Positions 12,165-23,484 are shown, counted from the stretch's first letter. The stretch: 64,000 bases of DNA from Elymus sibiricus (GCA_039707655.1 CM077665.1:134931148-134995147), one strand, 5' to 3'. A program made the numbers and translations. Notes: generated by a model not told the origin, from the letters alone.

Positions 12165-14366
12165 GACTCTCAAGTACCTCCGCCTAACGAAGTCCCTACT
12201 AGACCCGATGGCTATTACGGATGGTGATTACCAAGCAAGGCCAAGGCCTAAGCTTGGGGGAGTACGTATTTCTAGCCGACATTACATTCATGTTCACACA
12301 TTTCATTCCAATTCTCGGTGTTCCTCCTTTTTCATTGTATATCCATATTAGTTTTATTTTCACTTTCTTCTTGTGTGTTTGAAAAACTTTGAAAACCCAA
12401 AAATATTTCTCACTTCTTTTCAGTTTTTCTTTCTTGTTTAATTAGTTTGTAGTATTAAAAGAAAACCCAAAAAGATTTCTCGTTTCTTCTTTTGCTTGTT
12501 GGGAGCTTTCCCGTGTAATTAGTTTTTCTCGCTTTTTGTTTTTTCGTTAATTTGCTTTGTTTCGAAAAACTAAAACCTCCAAAAATATTTCAGCATGTTT
12601 CTCTGAAATTCTTCTTTACTTTGAGTCATCGAAAGGGGAAGACCACGATGAAAATGTTGAGTGGCCCTGATATGCTATATTGTGAATCCAACAAAGAGAA
12701 ATGTTACTTTGTCTTCTCCTTTGAATAAATGCTTTGCAGATTCCAGCTTAGTCCAAAACACACTTGCACTGTTATTATTCACATTGTTCGGTCATGCAAG
12801 TGAAAGGCAATAACGACGATATTTTGATGAAGTGATTGCGGTAAAGGAAGCTGGTATGAACTGTTCTTGTTTTCCATTTTTGTAAATATGTTTAGCTCAG
12901 TTGCTCTTGATTCAACACATTATGAGTAACATGTTTGTGATGACAATTAGAGATTATAGTTGCTCATGCCACACTTAAATAGCTAGGAGTGGATAATGAT
13001 TTTATCTTGTGTGTCAACATGCATTAAAATGATTGTGATGTAGTATGTTAGCATGGTATCCTCCTCTCAGTAATTTGAGTAGCTTGACTTGGCACACGTG
13101 TAAACGTGTAGTTGATTCAAAACCAATGCAGCCCTCATGATATTTATGTTCAGAGTGTTTATATCCTACTCATGATAATTGTCAATGTTAATTATTCGCA
13201 ATGCATGATTATGACCGTTGTCGCTCTCTAGCTAGTCGCTTCCCAGTATATTTGCTAGCCTTCATCTATACTAAGCGAGAATGCTGCTTGTGCATCCAAA
13301 ATACTTAAACCAAAATTGTTCCATATGAGTCCACCATATCTACCTATATGCGGAATTACCTTGCCGTTCCAAGTAAATTTGCATGTGCCACCTCAAATCA
13401 TTCAAATAATATATGTTTTGTGTGCTCGTACCGCTCATGGAGTGACGGGGCGGTCAGTATCTACCATGCTAAGCGGGTTATTCCCACGCCAGTGTTTATT
13501 CACTTGTCATTGCATGAGGGAGGCTGGTAAAAAGGATGCCCAGTCCTGAATAATAAAAAATAAATAAAGCAAACTCCCTTGAGAAGATGAAAGTTGGAGG
13601 GCACCCGTGGATTCGGTCGGCCATGGCTTGTGTATGTATGGTGGATGGGAGCAAACTTTACATTCTGTTTGGGAACCACTTATAATGTGTTTACCATAGA
13701 AGATACTGAATGCCTTTGTCATGACGTTAACGGCAAAGGCACACCACCCAAAATTATACTGTCTTCTCTGTTTTACAATTCTGTTTGGGAACCGCTTATA
13801 ATGTGTTTGGGAATCAATTATAATGAGCTCTGGCACCTCTTCAAATCAGTGCTTCCCTCTACAAAGGATCTTTCTATTTACTTTCACATTATTTACTTTT
13901 ATTGTCGAGTCATCATCTTCTCATCAAAAGCACCGGTTCTGAGAGCTCGATTGTCATTTTTATGCATTGAGTCTAGTTAATGTTGGATGTGAGCATGCCT
14001 AGATCTCTTCTGCCCCGAATTACATTGTTTAGTCGCTGCTTGAACCTCAGAGGTGCTCTGCATTTATGTTTTGCGGTCTCAGAAAGGGCTAGCGAGATAC
14101 CATGTTATCATATTATATCATGATTGTTTTGACAAATTGTTGGCATCCAAGATATCTTATTATAGCTCGCTAGTTGTCTATGTTATTATCATGAGTAAAT
14201 GTGAGACCTAAGTTTTATCATAAACATGGTTAGTTTATGATATTTCCTGAAACCTCAACATCCAGTTAAACATATATATAACAATGAGAACAAAAGAGTT
14301 TGTAAAAGTTTTCTTTATCTCAATTCAAATTGTCAACTGAGTTGCTTGAGGACAAGTAATGAGTTA
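12165..14366 (+). other. Long untranslated region of the Athila-like element
   Basis: About 2.2 kb of AT-rich sequence with no believable gene. A decoy polypurine-like run, AAGCTTGGGGGAGTA, sits at 12250-12265, soon after the accessory ORF. An imperfect direct repeat of CTGTTTGGGAACC(A/G)CTTATAATGTG occurs near 13668 and 13782. The stretch ends in GAGGACAAGTAATGAG, ahead of the true polypurine tract. Confidence 0.5.
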
Positions 14367-14609
14367 AGCTTGGGGGAATTGATACATCTCCAATGTAACT
14401 ACTTTTCTAAAAACTTTTGCTCTTGTTTTGGACTTTAATCTGCATGATTTGAATGAAACTAACCCGGACTGATGTTGTTTTCAGCAGAACTACCATGGTG
14501 TTGTTTTTGTGCAGTAATAGAAGTTCTTGGAATTGTACGAAACTTTTTGGAGATTTTTGTGGAATATATATAAAATAGTGGAGCGAAGATCCACCAGTTG
14601 CTCACAAGG
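14367..14609 (+). repeat. Polypurine tract and truncated 3' LTR of the Athila-like element
   Basis: AAGCTTGGGGGAAT (about 14367-14379) is the polypurine tract. The LTR starts at 14380 with TGATACATCTCC and follows the 5' LTR for about 230 bp, including GAATGAAACTAACCCGGACT and GGAGCGAAGATCCACC. A small deletion follows, and similarity ends at GTTGCTCACAAGG near 14609. The remaining 1.1 kb of LTR is gone. Confidence 0.8.
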
Positions 14610-15498
14610 GGGAGGCTCGGGCACTCCGGCCACCTTGTTGTTGCTGGATGACGACCTTAGCAGCGTCGCGTGACGCAGGGCTCCGGCGTGGGTGCGTGGC
14701 AGAGATGTGAGGTGCGGGTGCTTCGGCGACAGGAACAGCGAGGAACTGCGGGGATCTAGACGTGGCCGTGGTGGGGTAGAATCTCTGGTGATGGAGGCGA
14801 ACTCCAAGGATGGCGGTTGCGCTCTGCACATCCGATGGAAAGAGAGGAATTTTTTTAGCTGAGAGAGAGGAGTTATGGGAGAGAGAGAAGGCTTGGCGCG
14901 GGCGTGCGGTCGCTCGGCTGTGTTAGCGCAGGCCGGGAGGGGCAGATCTGGGCCATGGCAGGCCACGGTAGTGGTGGTTGCCTGGGGAAGCGGCAAGGTC
15001 AAAATGGCCCAAAAAAACATCTCCCTAACAGTCAAACACCTTTGACTGGATGGAATTGGGACAGAAGGGCAAAAACATAAGGGGACCAAACACACTTGGG
15101 CAAGACCAAGGGTTTTTCAAAATTAGGGGCAAACCAGCCAAGTGGGACGCAACTAAGGGTATAAATTCAATTATCCCTTCATGATATTCAACACCCCGCA
15201 CATCTTGAACACGAACATGATTTTTGAGAAGTTACTTTTGTTCTCGAGGACATGTGAGACGTCATGTTGTAAGTAATCATGTGATGTTGGTATTCGTTTG
15301 ATATTTTGATGGTATGTATGTTGCTCTTCCTTTAGTGGTGTAATGTGAACGTCGACTACATGACACTTCAACATGTTTGGGCCTAAAGGGAAGCATTGGT
15401 GAATGATAAGTAGATGATGGGTTGCGAGAGTGACAGAAGCTTAAACCCTAGTTTAATGATATGGTTAGATTTATCTTAATTCTTCTTTCGTAGTTGCT
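14610..15498. other. Unassigned sequence between two Gypsy elements
   Basis: The first 330 bp are GC-rich, then comes a 150-bp purine/pyrimidine-biased part, then AT-rich sequence. A 201-codon open frame on the minus strand (15095-14490) runs across the junction into the LTR and is compositional. The part at 15400-15498 (GAGAGTGACAGAAGCTTAAA) reminds me of a common Triticeae repeat, but I cannot name it. No gene is supported. Confidence 0.4.
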
Positions 15499-15985
15499 GT
15501 CGATGTCAAAACTGGCAGATCTCGGGTAGGGGGTCCCGAGCTGTGGATCTTGGATCAATGGGGAATAGGAAACATGGAGACGACGTTTACCGAGGTTCGG
15601 GCCCTCTCGAAGAGGTAAAACCTTACGTCCTGCTTGATTATATTGATGAGTGTATGACGATTACAGAGTCGATCTACCACGAGATCAGATGAACTAAACC
15701 CTAGATGAGTCAGAGTAAGGGTTCCTGCCCTACGAGCTAAATCCTCTGGTTTATATAGACACCAGGGGTATCTAGGGTTACACATAGTCGGTTACCATCA
15801 AGGGATAAACTCGTCGATCCTATCACCTTGTCTTGGAGGACACCCTATTACACCGAAGCTTTCCTTCCTGAACACGAGGTTGACTTGTAGTTTGGCCTCC
15901 ATGTATCGGGCTCAAAGCGGCCCACCTGTCCGGCCTATGGGAAATAGACCAGCAACCCAGGACCCCTTAGTCCCGGACTCCCTCA
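15499..15985 (-). repeat. 3' LTR of Gypsy element A
   Basis: The LTR is 487 bp. Its plus-strand ends are TGTCGATGTCAAAAC and GGACTCCCTCA, so the LTR reads TGAGGGAGTCC...GACA on the minus strand. It contains CGGGTAGGGGGTCCCGAG and the TTTATATAGACACC block known from several Triticeae Gypsy LTRs. The 5 bp outside it (15494-15498, GTTGC) would be one half of a target duplication. Confidence 0.7.
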
Positions 15986-15998
15986 GTAGCCCCCAAAC
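15986..15998 (-). promoter_or_regulatory. Polypurine tract of Gypsy element A
   Basis: The minus strand reads AGTTTGGGGGCTAC immediately before the LTR start TGAGGG. A G-run at this point primes plus-strand DNA synthesis. It is the main evidence that the element faces the minus strand. Confidence 0.7.
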
Positions 15999-16266
15999 TA
16001 GCCTCCAATGTCGAGGTCCATGATCACCTGCAGTCCTGCAAAAGTCTTCGGCTTGCGAGGCGAGTTCTCATCCCCCTCAATGTTCGGCTGCAGCTAGTCT
16101 GTCCGATAGTGACTTCCCGATTTTCGAAGCGTCGCGGGGCCCATGACATCAAATTTTCTGCCCAGGATTAATGACATCCTTCGATTCCCGCGCGTTGCCA
16201 GAAGGTTAGTGATAAGACAATCTTTTACAGAATTGCCCCTTCGAGGTGTCGGAGGAGAAAAACGCC

Positions 16267-16276
16267 TATTTAAATA
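16267..16276 (+). promoter_or_regulatory. TATA box of the antisense gene in element A
   Basis: TATTTAAATA lies 84 bp upstream of ATG 16351 and faces the same way as the antisense gene. It suggests a promoter independent of the LTR and decides the start codon, since an in-frame ATG at 16246 lies upstream of this box. Confidence 0.5.
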
Positions 16277-16350
16277 GGCCGAGCGTGCCACGAATAGCGC
16301 ATCTCATTCCCCCAACCATCGAGAGAAATGAAATCCAGGAGCCCAAAGAT

Positions 16351-19300
16351 ATGGCTAGCGTCCCAGGCTCATCCTCACGCCCTCATGGCAACCTCCCGGG
16401 TGACTGGGTAAGCTACACGGTTTCAAGGCTTCGATTACGCGACCTTGAGGCGCAGGGATACCTTCCCGCCTTAGATCTGGCACCCACCCGCTCCGGGTTA
16501 ACTTCTGTGAACGGCGAGGCCTTCGCCGAAAACTTCCCCTCTCGTCGCAAGGAGGAGCGGGTATGCTTCATTCCCTTCCTTCTACGAGGCCTGGGCTTCC
16601 CTATTCACCCTTTCTTAAGGGTTCTGCTAAAATTCCACGAGATTCAACTTCATCATCTTACTCCCGGACCGATTTTGCACATCTCGGGTTTCGTTGCTCT
16701 TTGTGAGATGTTCCTGGGCTGCAAGGCCCATTTGGAATTGTGGAGAAAGTACTTTTACCTTGTCCCCCACTCTCAAGGGGAGACAATGTTTGAAGTAGGC
16801 GGAGCCGAAGTGTGGCGTATAGCCGGGACGAGGTACCTCATAGGGACTCCAAAGAAGGATCCCGAGTTTTGGAGCTCAGAATGGTTTTATATCGAAGATG
16901 TTCCCCTTTTTGACCCAGCTCAAAGGGGACTGCCAGAATACTCGGATATTCCTCCGAAGAAAAGGTTCAATTGGCGGCCAAAGAGTCCGTCCCAGGAGGA
17001 AAGCGAAGAAGTGAAGTGCCTGGCCGCTCGCTTGAGGTTGTTGGCCCGCCACAAGCTAACCATCATTGATGTGATGTCCGCTGCCATAAATCGATGCGTC
17101 CAACCTCTGCAACAGAGGATACATCCTTTATGGTTGTACAATGGGACAAATGACACGAACCGCTATAAGCGGCAAGGGCCTACCAACACAGCGGCTTTAG
17201 CGACCATACTTGCCGATCTCTTCAAGGGAGAAGAAGAAGAGTTTGCTCGCCCAAGTACCAAGGATGGCTACGCAAGCTATAATCCCATCGAATCGGTAAG
17301 TCCAACTATATTTCCATAGTGAGGTTATAATTCCCATTTTGTGCTGACCGCATCCCTCAATCTTCCGAACAGGGCTGGAGGCGCTGGATCGAGACAGTCA
17401 ACTGCCCCTCTCCTCAACTAGAGAATTATTCTCGTGACGACGAGCCGGGGTTCCACGAAGATCTAGAGATGACACTTAGTTTTGAAGACGGGGTTTTTTA
17501 CCAAGAGAATTTTGATCACTCTTTGGTGGCCCTCGTAGATGACCACCCTGGGACCCTCCCTTCCTCCGCGGCAAGTAACAAAAAGGCTTCTTCTGGAAAG
17601 AGCGTGTCGGCGTTCTGGGAACGGGGGTACCCAGACCTGCCTGCCTGCGGCCCAGGGCATGGCCCACTTCATCAGCCAGGCACAACCAGACGCAGCCCCA
17701 CTCAAGACAAGGCCCTCGCGAGGACCCTAGGCTCGCGAGGGAGAGCAACACCAAGATTAGCAAGGGGTGGGCCTCCTCAGGCCCCCTCCGGAGCGGCGGA
17801 TATCTCTATGCAGAACCCGGCCTCAGGAGTCAAAGATGACGCAAGGAAGGACAGGCGAGCGCCAGCGCGCCAGGCGGAGCAGTTTCCCATTTGGTGCAAA
17901 GGGACCAAGGACGTACGCGGGTTCCCAAAGCATCCCCCAAAGGTTTCCATTCTGGTGCAACAAGACCACGACCACGAGCCCCGCAGGACGGATGTCATCG
18001 CCGAGCCCACCTCTGCATCACCGATGGCTACTTTGCAGGCGAAGACCACCTTTGGACAGGACGGGGATGTACTCCTGTCCCCCTTCAAATTTGGCCGTTG
18101 TGGGATCCCTTCCCGCTATTGTGATAAGGGAAGAGGACCCGGGCTATCGCTATATATAGAGGCTAGGCTGCACCGTAGAGAGGATCCGAAACCAGTCAAT
18201 CCATCCGATCCACCACAAAGCCAGCAAAGGGCCAAGAACACCTCAGGAGCGCCCTCGCGAGGCTCCTGAACATTGTACTAGTTCATCCACCATACCTCCA
18301 CAAGAGGCAATCCACCAAAGCAGGAGTAGGGTATTACGCTTCGCAGCGGGCCAAACCTGGGTAAACCATCATGTTCATCTTCTTCCTCGCCATCGTGCGA
18401 GCTCATCGTCTTAGCCATCGAGTAGTGAGCTAGGTAGGGTGAGGCTGCAGGGGATCTTCGCACACGCCCCTGTGTTCGAACCTTGAGGGTTTTGCGGAGC
18501 CCAAAATCCGACAAGGAGTTCGTCTTGCGCCGTTCCGAATGTGTCGACCTCTATTTCCAAGGGCCATCGAACCATGCGTCGATCGTCGGTGAGGGCGGCA
18601 CCGGCCATACCCGTACCGAATGAAGGTGGAGCCTCCAAGCACGTGGGGGACTCAGGAACTGCATCGATCGTAGAGGTAATATTTCCGAACCAATAGGTCG
18701 GATTTTGTAATCGCCACAAAGAGTGCTTATGACCGTTGCCGCCCATTGTAGGAGACAGGTGTAACCATCTTCGTTCGACAACATCCGAAGAGTGTCCGGT
18801 GGCAGCCCCGTTCCTAGATCATCGGCAAAGGACGGTGTTAGTACGGAGGTACCCTAAGCAGACCAACTTCCCGAGGTGGTCTCGTGTACTAATTCCGAAT
18901 TTGAAAGTGTTATGAGTTGCCGACGGAGGAAGAAATCTCTACGCCACCCCGCGTTCTCCGAACAAGAGTTCAATACTCTTGATTCGGTGGACGCATATCT
19001 TGGAGCGGCCCAGACTAGTCCGAGGGAGCTGTCAGCCTTTTGTCCGCCAGCCTGCAGGTGAGTATTCGATTTCCATTAACTGAAATTAAACCCTAACCCA
19101 GTAGCCCATGACCCTTAAGTTGGTCGGGACGACCTTAAGGGTCTGAATAATGTCTTGCTTTGATGCGGGCCTCAAGGGAACAAAACCAAAAGTTGTCCAA
19201 TGACCTGGAGTTGAACCGAACATAGCTAACGGCAGTGAAGGCCGAGCTAGACGATGTCAAGAAGTTCTCCAGGGAGGCACACAGTGAATAAAAAAAGAGA

Positions 19301-20084
19301 ATCTCATCATGCAAAACTGTTTGTGGCATCTTTTCTAATGAAAGATTGCCTTATAGCAGCCGAGTCCATAGGCCAGCTGTAGAAGGACCTTGACGAAGCC
19401 AAGGAAGCTCAGAGGTATGCCGAGACATAGTACGAGGCTGGCAGCCGAGTATAAAGACGTTGTCACGAAGACAAGAATGCTCTTAAAGAGGCAAACGGGC
19501 AGCAGGCCGAAGAAATCGAGAGTTTAAAAACTCAGCTGGCACAAACCCATGAGGAGAACCAGAGATTGAAAGATGGAATGTTCGGTAAGTGAAATGTCAA
19601 TTTGAATTTCCTTATGGTGTGTATAATGCGCTAATATAAGGAACATTCCATGTCTCTTTGTTAGTCCTTCTGACCGGAGGTCCCGAGGAGGAGAGCAGCT
19701 CATTTGGAGGGAACCTGCTCAAGGAGCTGTCCATCGTGCACGAGCGGGCTTGGAAGGCCATGAAAAACATGGTCAGAGCATTGTGGCCGACCAAGACGCC
19801 TCCGGAGGGGATGGCCGAATTGGCGGATCGATTCAAGGGAGCTCGGCGTCGACTCTATATTTGGAAGATATCAGCTTGCCAAGAGGGAGCACGAGACGCA
19901 TGGGCCATGGTGAAGACCCGCTTTACCAAGCTTGACCCCGCGCATTTGGCTCGGGTTGGGCCGGTAGGGCCAAATGGTCAAGAGGTGCCGCTTCATTTGG
20001 TATATGACCAAGTGATGCCCGCTGCTCGCATCTCCCAGGAAGATTGCGCCCTGAACACCATTATAGATAATCTTGACAAGTGGT
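16351..20084 (+). pseudogene. Spliced antisense gene of element A (Transposase_28-type, 'putative gypsy type transposon' protein)
   Basis: Exon 1 (16351-17295, MASVPGSSSRPHG...) holds the globular domain found in many grass proteins called putative gypsy type transposon: FLLRGLGFPIHPFLRVLL, HHLTPGPILHISGFVALCE, VGGAEVWRIAGTRYL, EWFYIEDVPLFDP. Intron 1 is 17296-17372 (GTAAGT...CAG, phase 0) and exon 2 starts GWRRWIETVNCPSPQ. A solo LTR cuts exon 2 at 17605. Further exons follow at about 18870-19057 and 19140-19584 (coiled coil, KEANGQQAEEIESLKTQLAQ), then, after an intron at 19585-19664, 19665-20084 (ERAWKAMKNMVRALWP, KISACQEGARDAWAMVKTR). The coiled-coil exon has stops. Element B cuts the end. 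The function of this family is unknown; no transposase chemistry is evident. Confidence 0.65.
17605..18513 (+). repeat. Solo LTR of the element-B family inside the antisense gene of A
   Basis: The 909-bp sequence starts TGTCGGCGTTCTGGG and ends AAAATCCGACA. It aligns along its length with the 5' LTR of element B (20085-20949), including GGGTACCCAGAC and a TATA box at 18151-18158 (TATATATA). No primer-binding site follows; antisense-gene sequence resumes. The flanking 5 bp (GAGCG left, AGGAG right) do not match, so the target duplication is lost or the LTR came from recombination between different copies. Confidence 0.7.
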
Positions 20085-20949
20085 TGTCGGCGTCCTGGGA
20101 ACGGGGGTACCCAGACTTGCCTGCCTGCGGCCAAGGGCGTGGCCCGCCTCAACAGTCCGTATGGCCCGGCGCGGCTTCACTGAAGACAAGGCCCTCGCGA
20201 GAGCCTCACCCTCGCGAGGACGACAACGCGAAGGCTCCCGGAAGGAGGAGGCCTCCCCAGGCCCCCTCCCGAGCGGCAGAGATTCCTATGCAATGCTCGG
20301 CCTTGGGAGGTCAATGATGACGCAAGACGAGCCAGGCGGGCACCAGCGCGCCAGAGGAGACAGTTTCTTCTTTAGTGTAAAGGAGGCAAAGGCGTACGCG
20401 GGTTCCCGAGGCATCCCACCAAAGGTTTCCATTTCGGTGCAATGAGACTAGGCCGGCGGGCACGGCAGGACGGATGTCACCAGTGAGCCCACCACTGCGT
20501 CACCACCAGCCACTTTGCAGGCGAAGACCACCTTTTGTCAGGATAAGATGTACCTCCTGTCCCCTTTCGAATTTGGCCGTTGTGGGATCCTTCCCGCCCT
20601 TGCGATAAGGGAAGAGGACCCAGGCCACTATAAATAGAGGCGAGGCTGCTCTGTAGAGGGAGGGAAAGAGACACACCACCCGATCGCCCTCGCGAGGCAA
20701 CTCACCACTGTACCAGTTCATCCACAAACCTCCTTGTGAGGCAATCCACCAAAAGCAGGTGTAGGGTTTTACGCTTCACAGCGGCCCGAACCTAGGTAAA
20801 TCCTCGTGTGCTAATCTCTTTTCCTTCGATCGTGCGAGTTCGTCAGGCCAAGCTATCGAGCTGTGAGCTTGAGGGCGAAGCTGTGGAGATCTTTGCACAC
20901 GCCCCTGAGTTCGAACCTCTTTGGATTTTGCGGAGCCCGAAATCTGACA
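20085..20949 (+). repeat. 5' LTR of element B
   Basis: The LTR is 865 bp, from TGTCGGCGTCCTGGG to CGAAATCTGACA, followed at once by the primer-binding site. A clear TATA box, TATAAATA, is at 20629-20636, with a GC-rich stretch upstream, placing transcription start near 20660. A second copy of this LTR is the solo LTR at 17605-18513. Confidence 0.8.
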
Positions 20950-20950
20950 T

Positions 20951-20968
20951 TTGGTGCGCCAGGTAGGG
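20951..20968 (+). promoter_or_regulatory. Primer-binding site of element B
   Basis: TTGGTGCGCCAGGTAGGGGG follows the LTR end by one base. TGG(T/C)GCGCCAGGTAGGGGG is the usual sequence after this type of Triticeae Gypsy LTR. Confidence 0.65.
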
Positions 20969-21020
20969 GGCGTGTCGAGGTCTTCCTCAAACTTCGCTCC
21001 TTCTGCGCTCCACCACTCCG

Positions 21021-22450
21021 ATGGCTGACGCTCGCCGAGCCTGTGCCGAGCACCGTGCTGCTCGTGTCGCCCAGACAGCGCCGGTGGGCCGCACCGCCGC
21101 GCGCCGATCCGCCTCCCCTGTGGCCAACGCCGCCACGGGCCCAGATGCCCACGAGCAGCAGGACTCGTCGCAGCCGGTCACCGTGCGGTGCGACAGCCAC
21201 ACCGCCACTCCATCGATCGGTCCAGCTACTGGGTCGTCCTCCCACGCTCGCCTCGGGCCGGCGCACGGGTCGAGCATGCTCCTCATGGCGCGCGAGCTGC
21301 CGCGCTACCGCCTTGCCCCCAACCGCTATGACGACTGGCTCTGGCGCATCGCGGAGCTCGTCAGTGCCGCCGGCGACGCCTCGGTGCTCTCCTACTTGTT
21401 CCGGCCCCAGCCCTCTCTGGCAGGCGACGAGGCCCAGGATGCGCCGCCCCCTCCTCCCTAGCGCGACGTCGACCCCGAGCCAAGGCGTGAAGCATGGCCG
21501 CGCGACCAGCCGCGCGGGCCCCTGGCGAGGGTGAGAGATGAAGTAAGTTGCCAGGTGGTGTTGCGGCCGCGCGCGCGCTCACCGCGCCGCTGCGCCAGCT
21601 TCACGACCGTGCGCCCCTGGAGGCTGTAGCACAGGAACACCAAGACCGGGCCCCTCCCGCGCCCGGGGCGCCCGCGGGTCCGGTGGGTTGCCGCGCCATC
21701 GCCCCGGAGCTGCATCCGGTAGTGTGGCCCTGCATGTTCAAGCCCGACCTGCCTCCTCGCTACGACGTCACCCCAGATCCCATAGAGTTCTTATAGCTCT
21801 ACTCACTGAGCATTTAGGCGGCCGGCGGAGACGACAAGGTCATGGCTAGCTGGTTCCCTATGGCCCTCAAGGGTGGCGCACTCTCCTGGCACCTCAACCT
21901 TCCGGAGAAGTCAATCACCTCCTGGGATGACCTGCGTGAGCGTTTTGTCGCCAACTTCCAGGGCACCCGCGACCGCGCCCTCTATGTGACTGACCTGCGT
22001 CGCGTGAAGCAACAGCCGGGAGAGACCTTGCACAAGTACATACAGCGCTTCATGACCGTCCGCCTCAACATCCCGAGGGCGTCGGATGAGGCCATCATCT
22101 CGGCATTTATCGACGGCGTCAGGGACCTCAGGATGAGGGAGGAGCTTGCCATGAACGACGACCTCTGCTCAGCTCTGGGGATGTTCAACTTGGCGAACAT
22201 GTGCACAAAGGCCGAAGAGGGATGCCTCTCACTCCTTGAGCTTCCGGAGGCGGACCCCGAAGACAAGAAGACCAAGACCAAGGAGACGAAGCGCAAGGCC
22301 CCTGCAGTGCTGGCGGCGGAACCTGAGGCGAAGCGCAGTCGAGACAAGGAACCCCCCCCGGGAGGACGACCATTCTGCATTTCCATGGCACCAATAGCCA
22401 CAACACCATCGACTGTCAGGAGCTCAGGGTTGTCCGTGACGAGCATTTCG
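21021..22450 (+). pseudogene. Gag of element B
   Basis: The likely start is ATG 21021 (MADARRACAEHRAAR), 70 bp after the primer-binding site. An Ala/Arg/Pro-rich N-terminal part ends at a stop at 21459. The frame then moves to KPDLPPRYDVTPDPIEFL, with stops at 21794 and near 21816. The gag domain follows from about 21842: MASWFPMALKGGALSWHL, ITSWDDLRERFVANFQGT, GETLHKYIQRFMTVRLNIPR. A basic linker, KKTKTKETKRKAP, precedes the CX2H-type zinc site near 22375, which a frameshift near 22382 displaces. Two of the stops are TAG in a context where relatives have glutamine. Gag would package the element RNA in the cytoplasm. Confidence 0.7.
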
Positions 22451-22689
22451 GTCGACGCCCTGGTCACAGTGGAGGCCGCTGGGACAGTCGAGGCCCGCGC
22501 CAGGAGTGGCGTGACCGGCCTCAGGAGGACCGCTGGCGCGATCAAGCTTAGGAGGACCGCTGGCGCGACGAACCTCTGGAGGGGCCACGTCGCGGTCAGC
22601 CTCGTGAGGCCCGCCCTCGTGAGGCTGGCCTTCCCCCGCTACCACCGCCACCCAGGAGGAAGGAAGAAGACAGGCAGAACGATGGGGCT

Positions 22690-23484
22690 GGGGGCTTCCA
22701 GGAGATCAGGGCAATAGCTTGCATCCTGGGTGGCGCTCAGGCCCGAGCATCGAACCGCATCTTCAAGCAGTTCTCGCGGGAGGTGAACGCGGCTCTCCCG
22801 AAGCTCGAGGCTGCACGCCCCCTCAAGTGGTCCCAGTGCGCCATCACCTTTGAGTCCAAGGATCAACTCAGGTGTTCAGCCATGGCGGGCGCACTCCCCA
22901 TGCTGTGCATGCCTACCATCAGCAATGTCCTCGTCACCAAGACCCTCATCGACGGTGGTGCGGGGCTCAATGTCCTCTCCATCGAGACGTTCGAGACGCT
23001 CCAAGTGCCATACGACCAACTCATGCCAACCAATCCTTTCTCAGGGGTCACCGACGGCTCCACTGTCCCCATCGGGCAAGTGCGCCTGCTTGTCACCTTC
23101 GGCAGGCGTAACGACTACCACACCGAGCTCATCGTCTTCGATGTCGCCCACATCCACCTCCTGTACAATGCGATCCTCGGGTACCCTGCCCTCGCCAAGT
23201 TCATGGCGGTGACTCACCATGGCTACAACGTCCTCAAGATGCCGGGGAGTGGTGGTGTCATCACCATCGCCTGCGATGAGAAGGATGCCGTTTGCTCCCT
23301 CGAGCACGCCTACCGTGCCGCAGCGGCCGAGCACTCAGACGACGAAGGGGATGTCCTGCCTCGCGAGGATGTCCCCAGGAAGAAGAAGCAAGTCCTCTCC
23401 AAGGGGCGCCAGGGGGCTGAACCCTCCAAGGACGGCGCCTCCGGCCCCGCGCCCGGGGCCAAGGCCCCTCCCTCCCTCGCATAG
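22690..23484 (+). pseudogene. Aspartic protease region of element B
   Basis: An open frame runs from about 22690 to a stop at 23482-23484. After IACILGGAQARASN and a gag-protease linker comes TKTLIDGGAGLNVLSIETFE, where D-G-G-A is the Tat-lineage form of the protease active site (about 22950). ILGYPALAKFMAVTHHGYN marks the end of the fold. The tail to 23484 is charged linker. Reverse transcriptase should follow after more linker. The protease itself looks uninterrupted, which is unusual for this window. Confidence 0.7.

Larger units (their letters stand above)
6330..14609 (+). mobile_element. Athila-like (Sabrina/WHAM-type) Gypsy element lacking pol enzymes
   Basis: The 5' LTR (6330-7684), primer-binding site, gag, protease, a downstream accessory ORF, a long untranslated region, a polypurine tract and the first 230 bp of the 3' LTR all read on the plus strand. 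No reverse transcriptase, RNase H or integrase motifs (for example YxDD) appear between protease (ends about 10326) and the accessory ORF (from 11220). The element is therefore non-autonomous or internally deleted. The 3' LTR stops at about 14609, where unrelated sequence starts. The Sabrina/WHAM name is from memory of the LTR and could be the neighbouring family. Confidence 0.8.
15499..20084 (-). mobile_element. Gypsy element A, 3' part on the minus strand, with antisense gene
   Basis: Read on the minus strand, a polypurine tract (TTTGGGGGCTAC) precedes an LTR that begins TGAGGGAGTCC and ends GTTTTGACATCGACA, so 15499-15985 is the 3' LTR. Upstream of it lies about 4 kb carrying a spliced gene on the opposite (plus) strand. 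Such antisense ORFs between pol and the 3' LTR are known in the Tat/Retand lineage (for example RIRE2 and Grande). Gag and pol of A are not in the window: element B interrupts the antisense gene at 20084, and the rest should lie right of 64000 if not deleted. Confidence 0.7.

Noticed and set aside
11301..12173. Minus-strand frames opposite the Athila-like accessory ORF
   Set aside because: They are shadows. The plus-strand frames carry recognisable family segments.
14490..15095. 201-codon minus-strand frame
   Set aside because: It crosses from the truncated LTR into unrelated sequence, with a Ser/Pro/Arg bias expected from GC-rich DNA.
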